Assembly (NCBI GenBank): GCA_016714005.1
Contig: JADJOA010000002.1
Coordinates: forward strand, 1-64,000
DNA length: 64,000 nucleotides
Direction: 5' to 3'
DNA from: Bacteroidota bacterium
GTDB lineage: Bacteria; Bacteroidota; Bacteroidia; AKYH767-A; OLB10
Position 1 is the stretch's first letter. Every line of letters starts with the position of its first letter. Made by a program: the position numbers and the translations under genes. Under the pieces are notes generated by a model. It saw nothing but the letters and a program-made list of their open reading frames with translations, did not search any database and was not told where the DNA came from. This document shows, piece by piece, positions 31,387-42,866 of the stretch.

Positions 31387-34321
31387 TTATTTTACAACAG
31401 ATACTTTTTTATTGAAATTTGTTTTGGCACCGTTAATCGAAACAGTATAAATGCCATTGGCAAATTTGCTCAGGTCAACTGTTTTATAACCTGTTCCAAA
31501 CATAGCTTCTTCTTTTTGCGAATAAACCACTTTCCCAATTTTGTCAGATATAACAATAGAAATGTTATCGTTGGTTTTTACATTGTAATTAATTCTGATT
31601 TGGTTTTTTGCCGCGTTGGGAAACAGAGATAAAATGTTTTGTGTTTCAATATTATCGACAGATACCGGAAGTCCATCCCAAATCTGGTAATCATCTAAAG
31701 CCGCTTCAATTAAACTACCGGCATTGGCATCTTCCGCAATAAAGCGCATCATTACGTTGGCTGTAGGAGTTACGTAATCGGTAACTTTACCGCAAAGCGC
31801 CTGTAACTGTGGTCGGGCACGTTTATATTTTCTACAGGCACCCATGTAGCGCCTCCATCATTGGAAATAGCAGTCTGCCAATAATCAGTTTCGGGAGTTG
31901 CGCCCTGGTCGTTTGAGTAATATCTCCAATAAGTAATCAAGGGATTATTATAAGTACTCATATCCCAAGAAAGTGAGAATAAAGTTGTTTTACCTCCATC
32001 TATATCTTCAGTACCTGCACCGTCACCGGGGGAACTGGCATTACCTGTAAAACATGAGTATATACCGCCTGGTGTATGTTGTTGGTCTGTTTGAACCATG
32101 CCCGATTGCGTACCAGGATCTAAGAAAGATGGAATTGGAATATCAGCAATTACCCATAAACCTGTTGAGGCATTATCGGTTGGATCCGGAGTATTCCAAT
32201 TGCCATAGTTATTATCAAAATCATCAGTATTTAAAAGATTAAAACCAACCAATGCATTAAAAGGGATATTTGGATTTGCATCTGTAACTCTTGCAGGTAT
32301 TGTATTAATTAAAACACCACAATCATTTGCCAAGCCTAAATAATAATATACAATATCGCCATTATTTTGTGGGGGAATATTTCCCTGCCAGTTATTGCCC
32401 CCGGTGTTGTTAAGAGTAAAAGGAATCCATGTGGTACTATTATTAACACGATAGTTTCCACTAATTGTAAACCCTGGAGGTGGGCTTGCAATGGTTGCAT
32501 CAATAACTATAGGAGCAGCAGCATTAGCCACAATACCATCGGTATGACTGACATTGCTTGCAGTGCCTGATAGGAAAATACCATGATAACCAAATGCAGT
32601 TACAATGTTGCAATAATTAGGAGTACCATTACTGATGTTACCATCATTATCATCTGCTGTCAAAGCCTCAATTAATACATCTAAAAATATTGTGCCTTCA
32701 TCGCCATTAGGCCCATCAACAGTTGCAGGCATTGTTTCTTTAAAAAGATTATTACGAAATGCAAGGTCATTCATCAGTAATCTTAAATCCCACCATGCAC
32801 CGGCAATAATTTCGCCATCGGCATGTACTTCGCCCTGCAAATCTTGCGGATAAACTTTTCTCAAATTATAACTTCTAACGTATCCGGTTGGATTGTTTTG
32901 GTAAAAGCCAATACCAAGAATCGGGTCATCAGTAATTCCATTTGCCCAAGTGTCTGCATATCCTTCATTCATTGCCCCATTGCCCATACCCCCTGCGCCA
33001 TAAAAACCATATAAGTCTGAGTTAATGCCGTGCCCGTACTCGTGATATACAACATCGGCAACTGTAGATGTGGCGTTACAGATATTAGGGGCAGTGCCCC
33101 GGCATCAAAGAAGTTTATATCTCCATCATAAAAAGCATTACAGCTTCCGGCTACATCAACATTTGTTGTCATTTCAAAATCCATCAACATCTCTGCTGGC
33201 ATGCCTGCGTGTTGCGCTTTAAAATGGTCGTGCACTTCCTGTACTGCATGGTAGGCGCTTAGTTCTTTAATATTAGCCGGAGTGCCGTAAGTAATATTAT
33301 TTGTGCCGGGGTTTAAGGTAACCGTTAGGTTTGGAGTAACATTGTTGGTGTAAATTCTTGCCCATTGCCCTCTCAAAGGCATAGTGGCAGAAAAACTGGT
33401 GGTATTTGTTAAACCTAAATAACCTGTATTGTCTGTATAATAAGTTGTAGCACCATCATTAACTCTCAAATATTTTAAAGGTTCAATACTTGATGGGTTA
33501 TAAGGATTGGTAGCATACAAATTTGCTGTAACTGTAACGTCTGTATTTGCAAAATGGCGCACCATATTATCGCGGTAAATAATTTCACCGCTATGAGCAT
33601 CAACCAAAGTGTAATAGTTTCTTGGAATATTTTCCGCATCATTTCCTTTTACGTTTACCTCATAAACAAGATGATAAACATTTTTATTGCCCGCAGGCTC
33701 TGCAACAATTTTTAAATTAGAATTAATAATTGTTTGGGTGATGGTGATGCCAACATTTTGCGAAGCAACAGCAACAGCACTTGCCTCAGATATTGCAGGA
33801 GTAATGTTAAGGCTGATATCGTTAAATACATCGTTTTCAAATTGCATAATCCTGCCATCGTGCATCATTTTAATTTGCATGCGTGCCCACAAAACTTCCA
33901 CGCCATTGTAAAACTGTTTGTAGTTTACAAAATCATACTTAGTGCTAGAGGCAACATTATTAAACACTAGCTGGCTAACAGGCACTTCAAAACCTGAAAG
34001 TTTCTGGCTTATAAAACCATCTGCAATTGCACGTGCATTTAATGGCAAGCCTAACAAAACAGGTTGTCCAACAGCTTTACGAGGTTTGCCGGTTTGTTCA
34101 TTAAACCATACCATCCAGTTTCCGTTAGAGCCTAGAAAACTTTTCCAGGCAGGTTGTTGAGCCAATTGCTTTTGCAAATCAGCATTAAGTGTTTTTTTCC
34201 TGTCTTTTATAAAAGTTTTAAGAGCAGGATCGGAGTTACCGTCAAATTTGTAATGGCTCTCATGTGAAAATGCTGTTATGTAAATAAGTAGCAGCAATGC
34301 AGTTGTAATTATTCGCATCAT
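31387..34321 (-). CDS. Secreted M36 (fungalysin-like) metalloprotease with T9SS type A domain (two frameshifts)
   Basis: This is an extracellular zinc endopeptidase of about 978 aa. ATG 34321 or 34318 gives a signal peptide (MRIITTALLLLIYITAFS). An FTP-like propeptide covers roughly residues 40-280. The catalytic site HEYGH is at 33030-33044 and the third ligand lies in 'AMNEGYADTW'. A MAM-like beta-sandwich ('NNPLITYWRYYSND') and a type A sorting domain ('LSLFPNAAKNQIRI', 'FANGIYTVSI', 'NKKVSVVK') end it. The first break, at the CCCC run 33097-33100 (one base short; expected DAGGTAPNICNATST), hides the catalytic motif from both ORFs. The second, near 31785, loses one G of GG (expected FAVKVTDYVTPT). 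The enzyme probably feeds on external protein. Confidence 0.92.
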
Positions 34322-34389
34322 GTAATTTGATTTTTTAAAGGGGTTAGAAATAATTTAATTAATAAGGAAGATAAGCGTACTAAGTGTAT

Positions 34390-34414
34390 AAACAGAGGGC
34401 TTCTCCCTTTGTTT
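34390..34414 (-). terminator. Likely terminator after purS
   Basis: AAACAGAGGG (34390-34399) pairs with CCCTTTGTTT (34405-34414) with one G-U pair and a CTTCT loop. It lies about 70 bases downstream of the purS stop and upstream of the protease gene. The T tract on the minus strand is weak. Confidence 0.5.
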
Positions 34415-34482
34415 ATTTTCTCGCAAATTAAACACTTTCCGCTAAATACAAAACATTAAAAACAAGCGGATTAATATCTGCG

Positions 34483-34734
34483 TTAAGCCTCGGTAAGGTT
34501 AAACTCATAACTCTCCATAATTGGGTTGGCCAAAAGTTTTTTGCAGGCTTCATCCACTTTTTGCTGTGCTGAGTTTTTATCAGAGGCTTCTATCTCAAGC
34601 GTAATGTGTTTGCCAATTCGCACGTTTTCTATTTCAGAAAGGTTCAGATTTTTCATGCTGCCTGTTACCGCTTTTCCTTGCGGGTCTAATAAAGCCTTTA
34701 GTGGCATTATGTTTATTTGTGCTGTGTATTTCAT
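34483..34734 (-). CDS. purS: Phosphoribosylformylglycinamidine synthase subunit PurS
   Basis: This intact 83-aa protein matches the small PurS subunit in length and pattern: 'INIMPLKALLDPQGKAV', 'LNLSEIENVRIGKHI' and 'DEACKKLLANPIMESYEF'. PurS dimers bridge PurL and PurQ in the fourth step of purine synthesis in organisms with split FGAM synthase. No purL or purQ is in the window. It lies 43 bases downstream of pssA on the same strand and is probably co-transcribed with it. Confidence 0.92.
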   Translation of the reverse strand: MKYTAQINIMPLKALLDPQGKAVTGSMKNLNLSEIENVRIGKHITLEIEASDKNSAQQKVDEACKKLLANPIMESYEFNLTEA

Positions 34735-34777
34735 TGTTTTGAGTTTTGGGTTCGGAGTTTGGGATAAAACTTTTTAA

Positions 34778-35607
34778 TTACTTGAAGTGAACTTTATTTT
34801 CTTTTTTAAAAAAGATATTGTTAATGACGGACAAAAGTATGTATAAGAAAATGATAACAGGAATTCCCGCAAACTTTAATGTTGAAAGTAAAATAACAGA
34901 TGCTGCAATCATCACATATCGTATTTCATTTCCTTTAAAAACAAAGGTTTTAAACTTGAGGGAGAATAATGGCAATTCAGCAACTAATAAAAATGACATA
35001 AGGCAACAGAACCCTACAAATAACCAAGGATTTAAAAAAAGAGATTCAACATAACAAGAAATACCGTCTGTACAGCTTGCTGTTTGCATGTTAAGACATG
35101 GTTCTAAAATAAAAGGAAGAGAACATATAAGCATTGCATTAGCCGGAGTGGGTAACCCAATAAATGATTCTGTTTGACGAGTATCATTGTTGAACTTTGC
35201 TAAACGAATGGCAGAAAATAAGGGTATAAGTAATGCAGTAATTCCAATATTATCTAAAGCAGATAATTCGGTGTGCCAACCGGAAGTAGATTCTGTTAAG
35301 TCAGTTCCAATTTTTTGAAATAACTGGTACATAATTACCCCTGGCACCACTCCAAAAGTTACCATATCTGCCAGTGAATCCAAATCTTTTCCAATTACTG
35401 AATATGCCTTGAGCATTCGCGCTGCAAATCCATCAAAAAAATCAATAACGGCAGCTGCAAAAACAAGGTATGCAGCATAAATAAATTCGTTTTGAAAAAT
35501 TAAAATAATAGCAAAGCACCCACATAATAAATTTAAGCAGGTCAAAAAATTGGGGATATGTTTTATTATGCTTTTGATTGAACTTATTTTTTGCCAAAAA
35601 TGGACAT
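34778..35607 (-). CDS. pssA: CDP-diacylglycerol-serine O-phosphatidyltransferase (probable frameshift at the start)
   Basis: This integral membrane enzyme makes phosphatidylserine, the precursor of phosphatidylethanolamine. The CDP-alcohol phosphotransferase motif is complete: DG at 'FFDGFAAR', then G, D and D in 'VIGKDLDSLAD'. About six to seven helices follow, for a total of about 275 aa. No ordinary start is in frame near 'KHIPNFLTCLNLLCG'; only a TTG inside that motif is available. An ATG at 35607 (MSIFGKK) joins this frame if the A6 run (35587-35592) gains one A. I therefore place the start at 35607 with one deleted base. It is followed by purS. Confidence 0.85.
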
Positions 35608-35810
35608 TATGAATTTAGATGGCAAATTTGTTTATGTTGGCTAAGGTTACCTCATAATAATGTGTAAAAAACTTGACCTCATCCTTCTTTGTTAGGTATA
35701 AGTATTATAATTTTACTCAATTAAGAAAATACGTTAACCAATAAAGGCACATTTAAAATACTATAATATGGTTTGGTGCGTTATAATGGCTCTCAACCAT
35801 AAAATTTACT

Positions 35811-36897
35811 ATGACTAAGTCTGTTTTATTTACCTCACTGCTTGCAATAGCAACCATTACATTAAAAGCGCAGGACGCCCCCAAATACTCCAACGAATTT
35901 TTACAAATAGGTGTTGGTGCGCGCATTGGGCATGGGCGCTGCGCAATCGGCAACTGTAAATGATGTTACCGCAGGTTACTGGAATCCTGCCGGGTTGGTT
36001 AACATCAAATCTGATTTGCAGTTTTCTTTAATGCACTCCGAATATTTTGCAGGCATTGCAAAATATGATTATGGTGCGGTGGCTGCTCCAATAGATTCTA
36101 TGCGCACTGTCGGCTTTTCTGCAATAAGATTTGCTGTTGATGATATTATTAATTCTCTTGAACTGATTGATAAAAATGGGCAAATAGATTACGACCGTTT
36201 AAAAACATTTAGCACGGCTGATTATGGTTTTATATTTTCTTACGCATCGCGAACAAAAATTACAGGACTTAATTATGGTGCAAATTTTAAAATTGTGCAT
36301 CGTAAGGTAGGTTCGTTTGCAAAAGCATGGGGCTTTGGTTTAGATGCCGGATTGCAGTACCAAAAAGACAAATGGCGGCTTGGTGCAATGGCAAGAGACA
36401 TTACTTCTACCTTTAATGCATGGAGCTATACTTTAACTGATGAGGAAGCCGAAACTTTAATTCAGACAGGAAACGAACTCCCCGAAAACGGATTAGAAAT
36501 AACACTACCGCGTTTGGTATTGGGGGTTGGTTACAAAGCAAGCTTTAAAAAAATTTCTGTTACACCTGCTCTTGATTTAGATGTAACGTTTGATGGTAAG
36601 CGTAACGTACTAATCAAATCAAACCCTGTAAGTATTGACCCGCATTTTGGAGTAGAAGTCGGCTACAATAATTTTATTTTCCTGAGAGGAGGCATTCAAA
36701 ACATTCAAACTGTATTGGATGTTAATAATAAAGAATCAAAAACAGCACAGCCCAATTTTGGTATAGGCGTAAAACTTGGAAACTTTTCTATTGATTATGC
36801 CCTTACAAATATTGGTGGAAGCGATAACGTATTGTATTCAAATATTTTCTCTTTAAAACTTGCAATCAATAAACAAAAACGAAACAGTTCATCATAA
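35811..36897 (+). CDS. porV2: PorV2-like outer-membrane protein of the T9SS (one frameshift)
   Basis: This is a FadL-like beta-barrel outer-membrane protein of about 362 aa, of the PorV/PorQ family. ATG 35811 gives a signal peptide (MTKSVLFTSLLAIATITLKAQ) and then 'YSNEFLQIGVGARALGMG', the family hallmark. 'NDVTAGYWNPAGL' follows. The hallmark is broken near 35925, where one GC unit is missing from GCGCGCGC, and the second frame continues to 36897. In this system PorV shuttles cargo from the translocon to the PorU sortase. Here a PorU2-like sortase gene starts 3 bases later, so the two form an operon and probably a cargo-processing pair. Confidence 0.88.
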
Positions 36898-36900
36898 CGC

Positions 36901-39900
36901 ATGAATAAACTTTACGCATTAATAGTTTCTCTTTTTCTTTTTACGGTTGTAAATGCACAGCCATTTACCAACAACTGGATAAACTTTAACAACAGCCAGC
37001 CTTATTCCGTTCAGCAATATTTTAAAATAAAAGTAAGCAAGAATGGAATTTTTCGTGTAACACAACCACAACTTCAGGCTGCCGGATTTCCTGTTAACGA
37101 AGACCCACGTAAGTATCAGATTTTTTACCGAGGCAAAGAACAATGTATTTATATAGATGGCGAAAGTGATGGTGTTTTTGATGCAACGGATTATATTGAA
37201 TTTTATGGGAGAAGAATGATGGATGGCTTGATGCGAATTTGTATAACAATCCAGCCAATCAAGTAAACCCGAACTATAGTATGTACTCAGATACGAGCAT
37301 CTATTTCCTCACCGTTGCTTTTAATTCGGGAATTACCGGAAACAGAATGATTATTGAAACGGATGTGAATTTTTCGGCTTACTCACCCGAGCAATTTATC
37401 ATAAGCCGGGTGTTAGAGCAAGATACAATGGGCTATGTTGAAGGTGAACCTTATACCGAAATTGTTGACCCAAGTTTTGATCTCGCCTCAGGCTTTACGG
37501 GCGCAAGAAATAATTGGATTTCTTATACCATTCCAACTCCTAACGCATCCTTAAATGGTCCGTTGCCAAATGTAACAGTGAGTGTCATAAACAGTAACTC
37601 CGATGCCGGAGGTAATAGTTATACTATTGACATTAAAGCCAACGGCAACACTTTTATTCAGGAGCCCAATGTTTTAGGATACCATAAATACGATTTTAAC
37701 CAAAACTTAAGTAGCAATACAGCATTGTCAGGTGGTTCGTTGCAGTTACAAATGAATTATCTTAATCCTAACAACGCAAACACTTCTTTTCACTTTACTT
37801 ACGCAATTGTTAGTTACGCACACTCCACAACATTTTCCGGAGAAACAACTTCAAACCAGTTTTTTTACACTGGCAGTGCCTCCAATCCAACAAAAGTAAG
37901 GCTTGACTTGGATGACTTTAATGTAAGTGATCTTTCTACAAGATATATTTATATTGTTAGCAATGATACTATTAGACGAGTAACCGTAGTAAGAACAGGA
38001 ACCAGTTGCAGGCGTTGGTGCCTGTTAATGGTTCTGAAAAAAAATGTTTACTCACTTATGAGTCGGCAGTTTTTAACAGTAGCACCGATTTTTTAATTGA
38101 GCCCGTTACATCAAACCCTTCTTCTTTTGCAAGGTTTAACAACTACAACTACAACTCTCCCGCTTACAACTACCTAATCATCTCTCATAAAAAATTATGG
38201 GCAAGTGCGCAGGCATACTACAATCACCGCACGCTTGAATACACTCCGCTGTTAACTGATGTTAATGAATTGTATGACCAGTTTGCTTATGGAACTTTAA
38301 AACATCCGCTTGCCATTAAAAACTTTTGCAATTTTGCACTTAAAACTTTTAAAGACCAAAACAATAACCCCACTGCACGTTATCTATTTCTTTTTGGTAA
38401 AGCAGTTTATCCTCCTGCTGTAAGGCTTGCAAGTGCCTTTTACAATCAAGACCTTGTTCCTACCTTTTGTTATCCGCCAAGCGATTGGATGTTCAGCAAC
38501 CGATTAACAGATACTACTTTAGTTCCCCGTTTGGCTACCGGCAGACTTGCAGCACAAACTGACACCATTGCAAATTATTATCTCGATAAAATCTTAGCCA
38601 ACGAATCGCAGCAAGGCGGGCAGGCTCAAGACTGGCAAAAACAGGTTTTGCATTTTGTAGGTGGTGATGACTTGAATGAACAAAATAACATACGCGCATT
38701 CATGGACAACTACGAGGCTGCTATTGAAGATACTTTGTTTGGCGCTAACGTTACGTCTTACTATAAAATTTCTACCGACCCTATTCAATACATACAAGCT
38801 CAGGAATTGCAGGCAAGGATAGACAGCGGTGTTGCTTTAATGACTTTTTTTGGTCACGCTGCAGGCAGCACTTTTGATATTGCCACTGCGCCTCCGCAAG
38901 ATTGGAGCAACAATGGTAAATATCCTTTAGTTGTTGCAAACTCTTGTAATGTGGGCGATATTTTTTCTCCCTCAAGATTACTTAACGAAGATTTTGTTTT
39001 ATTACCCAATAAGGGTTCAATCGGTTTTTTCTCTACACCAAGTTTAGGCGACTTGTATACGCTTGGAGCTTACACCACTCCATTTTATAAAGCATTATCC
39101 TACAATACTTATGGCAAACCCATTGGCGATGCTATTTTATTTGGGCTCGATACAATTATTGCTAACTATAATTTAAATCCGAACCTTGCAATGAAAAGCG
39201 TAATGCTTAGCATGATGTTGCATGGCGACCCTGCAATTAAGTTAGGTGGGCATCAATATCCAGATTATACCACCAATAGCTCACGTGTATTTTTTAAACC
39301 CGATACGGTTACTACCGATCTTTCAACCTTTGATGTAAATATTATTGTAACCAATCTGGGTAAGTCCGTACCCGATTCATTCAGGGTTGAGTTGGTAAGA
39401 AAATTTCCAAACAACACTCCCGATTTTGTGTCAGACACTCTAATTCAATATGTGCCTTACAAAGACACTTTAGTAATTACGTTACCTGTTGACCCACTTA
39501 ACGGAGCAGGCTTAAATTATTTTGATGTATTTGTTGACAATACCAATTTAATAGACGAAGGTCCTTTTGAAAATAACAACCGTGCATTAAATGTTCCACT
39601 GCTTATTCAAACTTCAGATATATCTCCAATCTATCCATATAAATATGCCATAGTGCCCGCTAATACTGTAACACTTAAAGCAACTGCTGCGAGTACAAGT
39701 AATACATCGAAAACTTACGTGTTTGAAGCTGACACAACCGATGCTTTTAACTCTCCCAAAAAACTTTCGCATAGTGTTACCCAAAACGGTGGCATTGTAA
39801 GTTGGACATTGCCGTTTGCTCTTGATAGTGGCGAAGTTTGGTTTTGGCGTGTGGCATTAGACCCCAACCAATATCCAACTTCTAAATGGAAAGAAAGTTC

Positions 39901-41990
39901 TTTCGTTTATATGCCCGGTTTAACAGGCTGGAGCCAGGAACATATTTTTCAGTTTAAGGATGATAAGTACAACAACATCATTTACAATAAACCACAACGC
40001 GGGTTCGATTTTGAAACAACTCAAACATATCTCAAAGCAGAGAATACGATTTACGCAAACCTTTCGCAGTTTAACAAAGCACAATACTATTTGAATAATG
40101 CCTTGCAGGAATCGGTAGTTTGTGGGTTAGATAAAATACACGTTGCAGTTCTTGACTACGTTTCGATTGAACCCTGGCAAACAGATCAGATGTACTTTGG
40201 CAACTTAAATTCTTATGGATTTAACCAGCAGATTAATGGTAGTTGCTCTGCAAAGCCTCAACAAAAATGGTTTATCTTTAATACAAAAAATACAGCTTCA
40301 TTTCCTGCGCAGTTAGATAGTCTTGAATCTTTACTCAACCAAATTCCAGATAGCAATTATGTTTTGATGTTGAACATTTCAAGTTTAAATACAAATGACA
40401 CAACATATAACGCATGGTCTCCAACTCTTAAAAACGTTTTTAAAGATTTGGGATTTAATAGTATTGATACCATTCAAAATTATTACCCATGGTTATTCTT
40501 TGCACAAAAAGGAAATCAGTCTTCCGCAAAAGAAGTATTAGGAAATAATATCTCCCTCCAATCCAATAATACAATTAGATTCTTTGCTTGGCGGCAACTG
40601 GTACAAAGGGTACATCACTTCTGAGCTTATTGGTCCTGCTATTAACTGGACATCGTTACACTGGGCAAGCCGCAGTTTAGAAACAGGCAGCACACGCGAT
40701 AGTATTTCTTTGGAAGTAATTGGTGTTGATACCACAGGCAAACAGGTTACACTCATCAACAATATTGCATCATCAACAGGAGATTTAAATTTAAACATAG
40801 ATGCAATTACATATCCTTATTTATATTTAAGAACGTATATAGAGGACGATAGCCTGCGCACTCCGCGCCAGCTTACACGTTGGCAAATTTATTACGATGA
40901 AGTGCCCGAAGCAGTTGTGAACCCAAACCTGGCGCAGTTTTATGCACCTCAACTGATGGAAGGCGATAGCGTTTCATGGACGATTCCTGTTGAGAATATC
41001 AGCAACAGTAACATGGATAGTTTATTGGTTGATTTTTATTTGTATGATAAAGACAATGTGCGCCATAATATTTCATCACCACGTTACAATCCGCTGCCTG
41101 CTGGTCAATCACTTAGTACAAATTTAAGACTAAGCACAGAAAATTATTTAGGCTTAAATTCTTTATGGATAGAAGCCAACCCACGCAACGACCAGCGCGA
41201 GAAATACCATTACAACAACTACGCAGAAATTAAATTTAATGTTGACCGCGATATTACTAACCCAATATTGGATGTTACTTTTGACGGCCAGCACATACTC
41301 AATGGCGATATAGTTTCTGCCAAACCAATGATTGAAATTAAGTTGAAAGACGAAAACCGTTTTCTGGCATTGAACGATACCACCAAATACAAAATTTATT
41401 TAACCGTACCCGATGGCAGCCCTAAGCAGGTTTATTTTGAAGGAGCACAAGGATTAAGCACTTCAAAAGATTTATTAAAATGGACGCCTGCTCAACTGCC
41501 CGATAACAGTTTCAGGATTACATTCTCGCCCGAACTTTTAACTGATGGCATATATGAATTAAAAGCGCAGGCACGCGATGAAAGCGGGAATGCCAGCGGC
41601 AACAACGATTACCGTATTTCATTTGAAGTAATTAATAAAAGCACTATTACTAATTTTATTAACTACCCTAACCCGTTTACAACATCAACCAAATTTGTAT
41701 TTACACTCACGGGTAGCGTGGTGCCCACGTACTTAAAAATACAGATAGCAACAGTTACCGGAAAAATTGTGCGCGAAATAACGCATGATCAAATTGGTTC
41801 CATACACATTGGGCGTAATGTAACCGAATATGCCTGGGATGGAAAAGATGAATTTGGCGACCAACTTGCCAAGGGTGTTTACCTTTATAGAGTAGTTACA
41901 TCAATAAACGGCTCTGCTATAGAACAACGTTTTACAAGTGCCGATAAATTTTTTACAAAGGGTTGGGGTAAGATGTATTTGTTGAGGTAA
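36901..41990 (+). CDS. porU2: PorU2-like T9SS sortase, C25 peptidase family (three frameshifts)
   Basis: This is a surface cysteine peptidase of about 1,697 aa that removes the CTD of T9SS cargo. After a signal peptide (MNKLYALIVSLFLFTVVNAQ) and N-terminal beta domains ('FKIKVSKNGIFRVTQ') comes the gingipain-like catalytic core. It has His in 'LMTFFGHAAGSTF' (codon 38855) and Cys in 'VVANSCNVGDIF' (codon 38945). Ig-like domains follow, then a FlgD-like C-terminus ('INYPNPFTTSTKF', 'YAWDGKDEFGDQLAKGVYLYRV'). Breaks: near 37217 one A short (expected GRKNDGWLDANLY), near 38000 one A short (expected VRNRNQLQALVP), and near 40575 one A extra (expected TIDSLLGGNWYKG). All three rejoin cleanly. It lies directly downstream of porV2. 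Confidence 0.88.
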
Positions 41991-42118
41991 AGAGCACTAC
42001 TACCATAAAGCAAAATAATTTAAGTATTTAACTCAACTTTTTTGTTTTCATTTATTGCATTTCTTTTCTCCATTTTTAATCCCCAAACTTCAGTACGCAC
42101 AGATTCGTTATCCGCACC

Positions 42119-42795
42119 ATGCAAATTCTTTTTGAAGATAACCACCTAATTGCCGTAAACAAAAAGCCCGGTGAGCTTGCACAAGGCGATAAAACTGGCG
42201 ATGACTCTTTAAGTGATTCTATAAAAAACTACATCAAAGAAAAATACAAGAAACCGGGTGATGTTTTTTTGGGAACCATACACCGGTTAGACAGGCCTGT
42301 AAGTGGTGTTATACTTTATGCACGCACCAGCAAAGCTCTTGAAAGAATGAACGAAGCATTTCGGGAAAAAACAATTAAGAAAACTTATTGGGCAATTGTA
42401 AAAATGCTCCGCCAAAAACCGAGGACCTATTAGTTAACTACCTTGTAAAAAACGAAGCAAAAAATAAAAGCTTTGCCTACAACACCGAAACAAAAGGAGC
42501 ACTTCGCTGCGAACTTTCATACAAAGTAATAGCTCAATCAGACAATTATTTTCTGTTAGAACTTAATCCTCATACAGGCAGGCATCATCAGATAAGAGTG
42601 CAGCTTGCACACATTGGTTGCCCAATTAAAGGAGATTTAAAATATGGATTTAATAGGAGCAATACCGATGGCAGCATTTGTTTGCACGCACGGAAACTTT
42701 CGTTTACCCATCCGGTAAAAAAAGAAGAAGTGCTTATTACAGCTCCACCACCAGATGAAAGCCTCTGGAATTTTTTTAGTGGATCTTTTATTTAA
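42119..42795 (+). CDS. RluA-family rRNA/tRNA pseudouridine synthase (one frameshift)
   Basis: This is a pseudouridine synthase of about 225 aa. The catalytic Asp lies in 'HRLDRPVSGVILYA'. Other family blocks are 'EDNHLIAVNKKPGELAQGDKT' near the start and 'LNPHTGRHHQIRVQLAHIG' and 'ICLHARKLSFTHP' near the end. There is no S4 domain. The break near 42405 is one A short in a run (expected WAIVKNAPPKTEDLL), joining the two ORFs. The exact RNA target cannot be read from the sequence. It follows porU2 after a gap of about 130 bases. Confidence 0.88.
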
Positions 42796-42866
42796 CTGTG
42801 TGTAAAATTACCTGTAGTTACCATTATTCGTTTTCTTTAATACTTTTAGCACTTCATCATTCTGTT

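Noticed and set aside
35753..35953. 66-codon minus-strand ORF at the start of porV2
   Set aside because: It is antisense to the porV2 signal peptide and hallmark motif; it has no family features.
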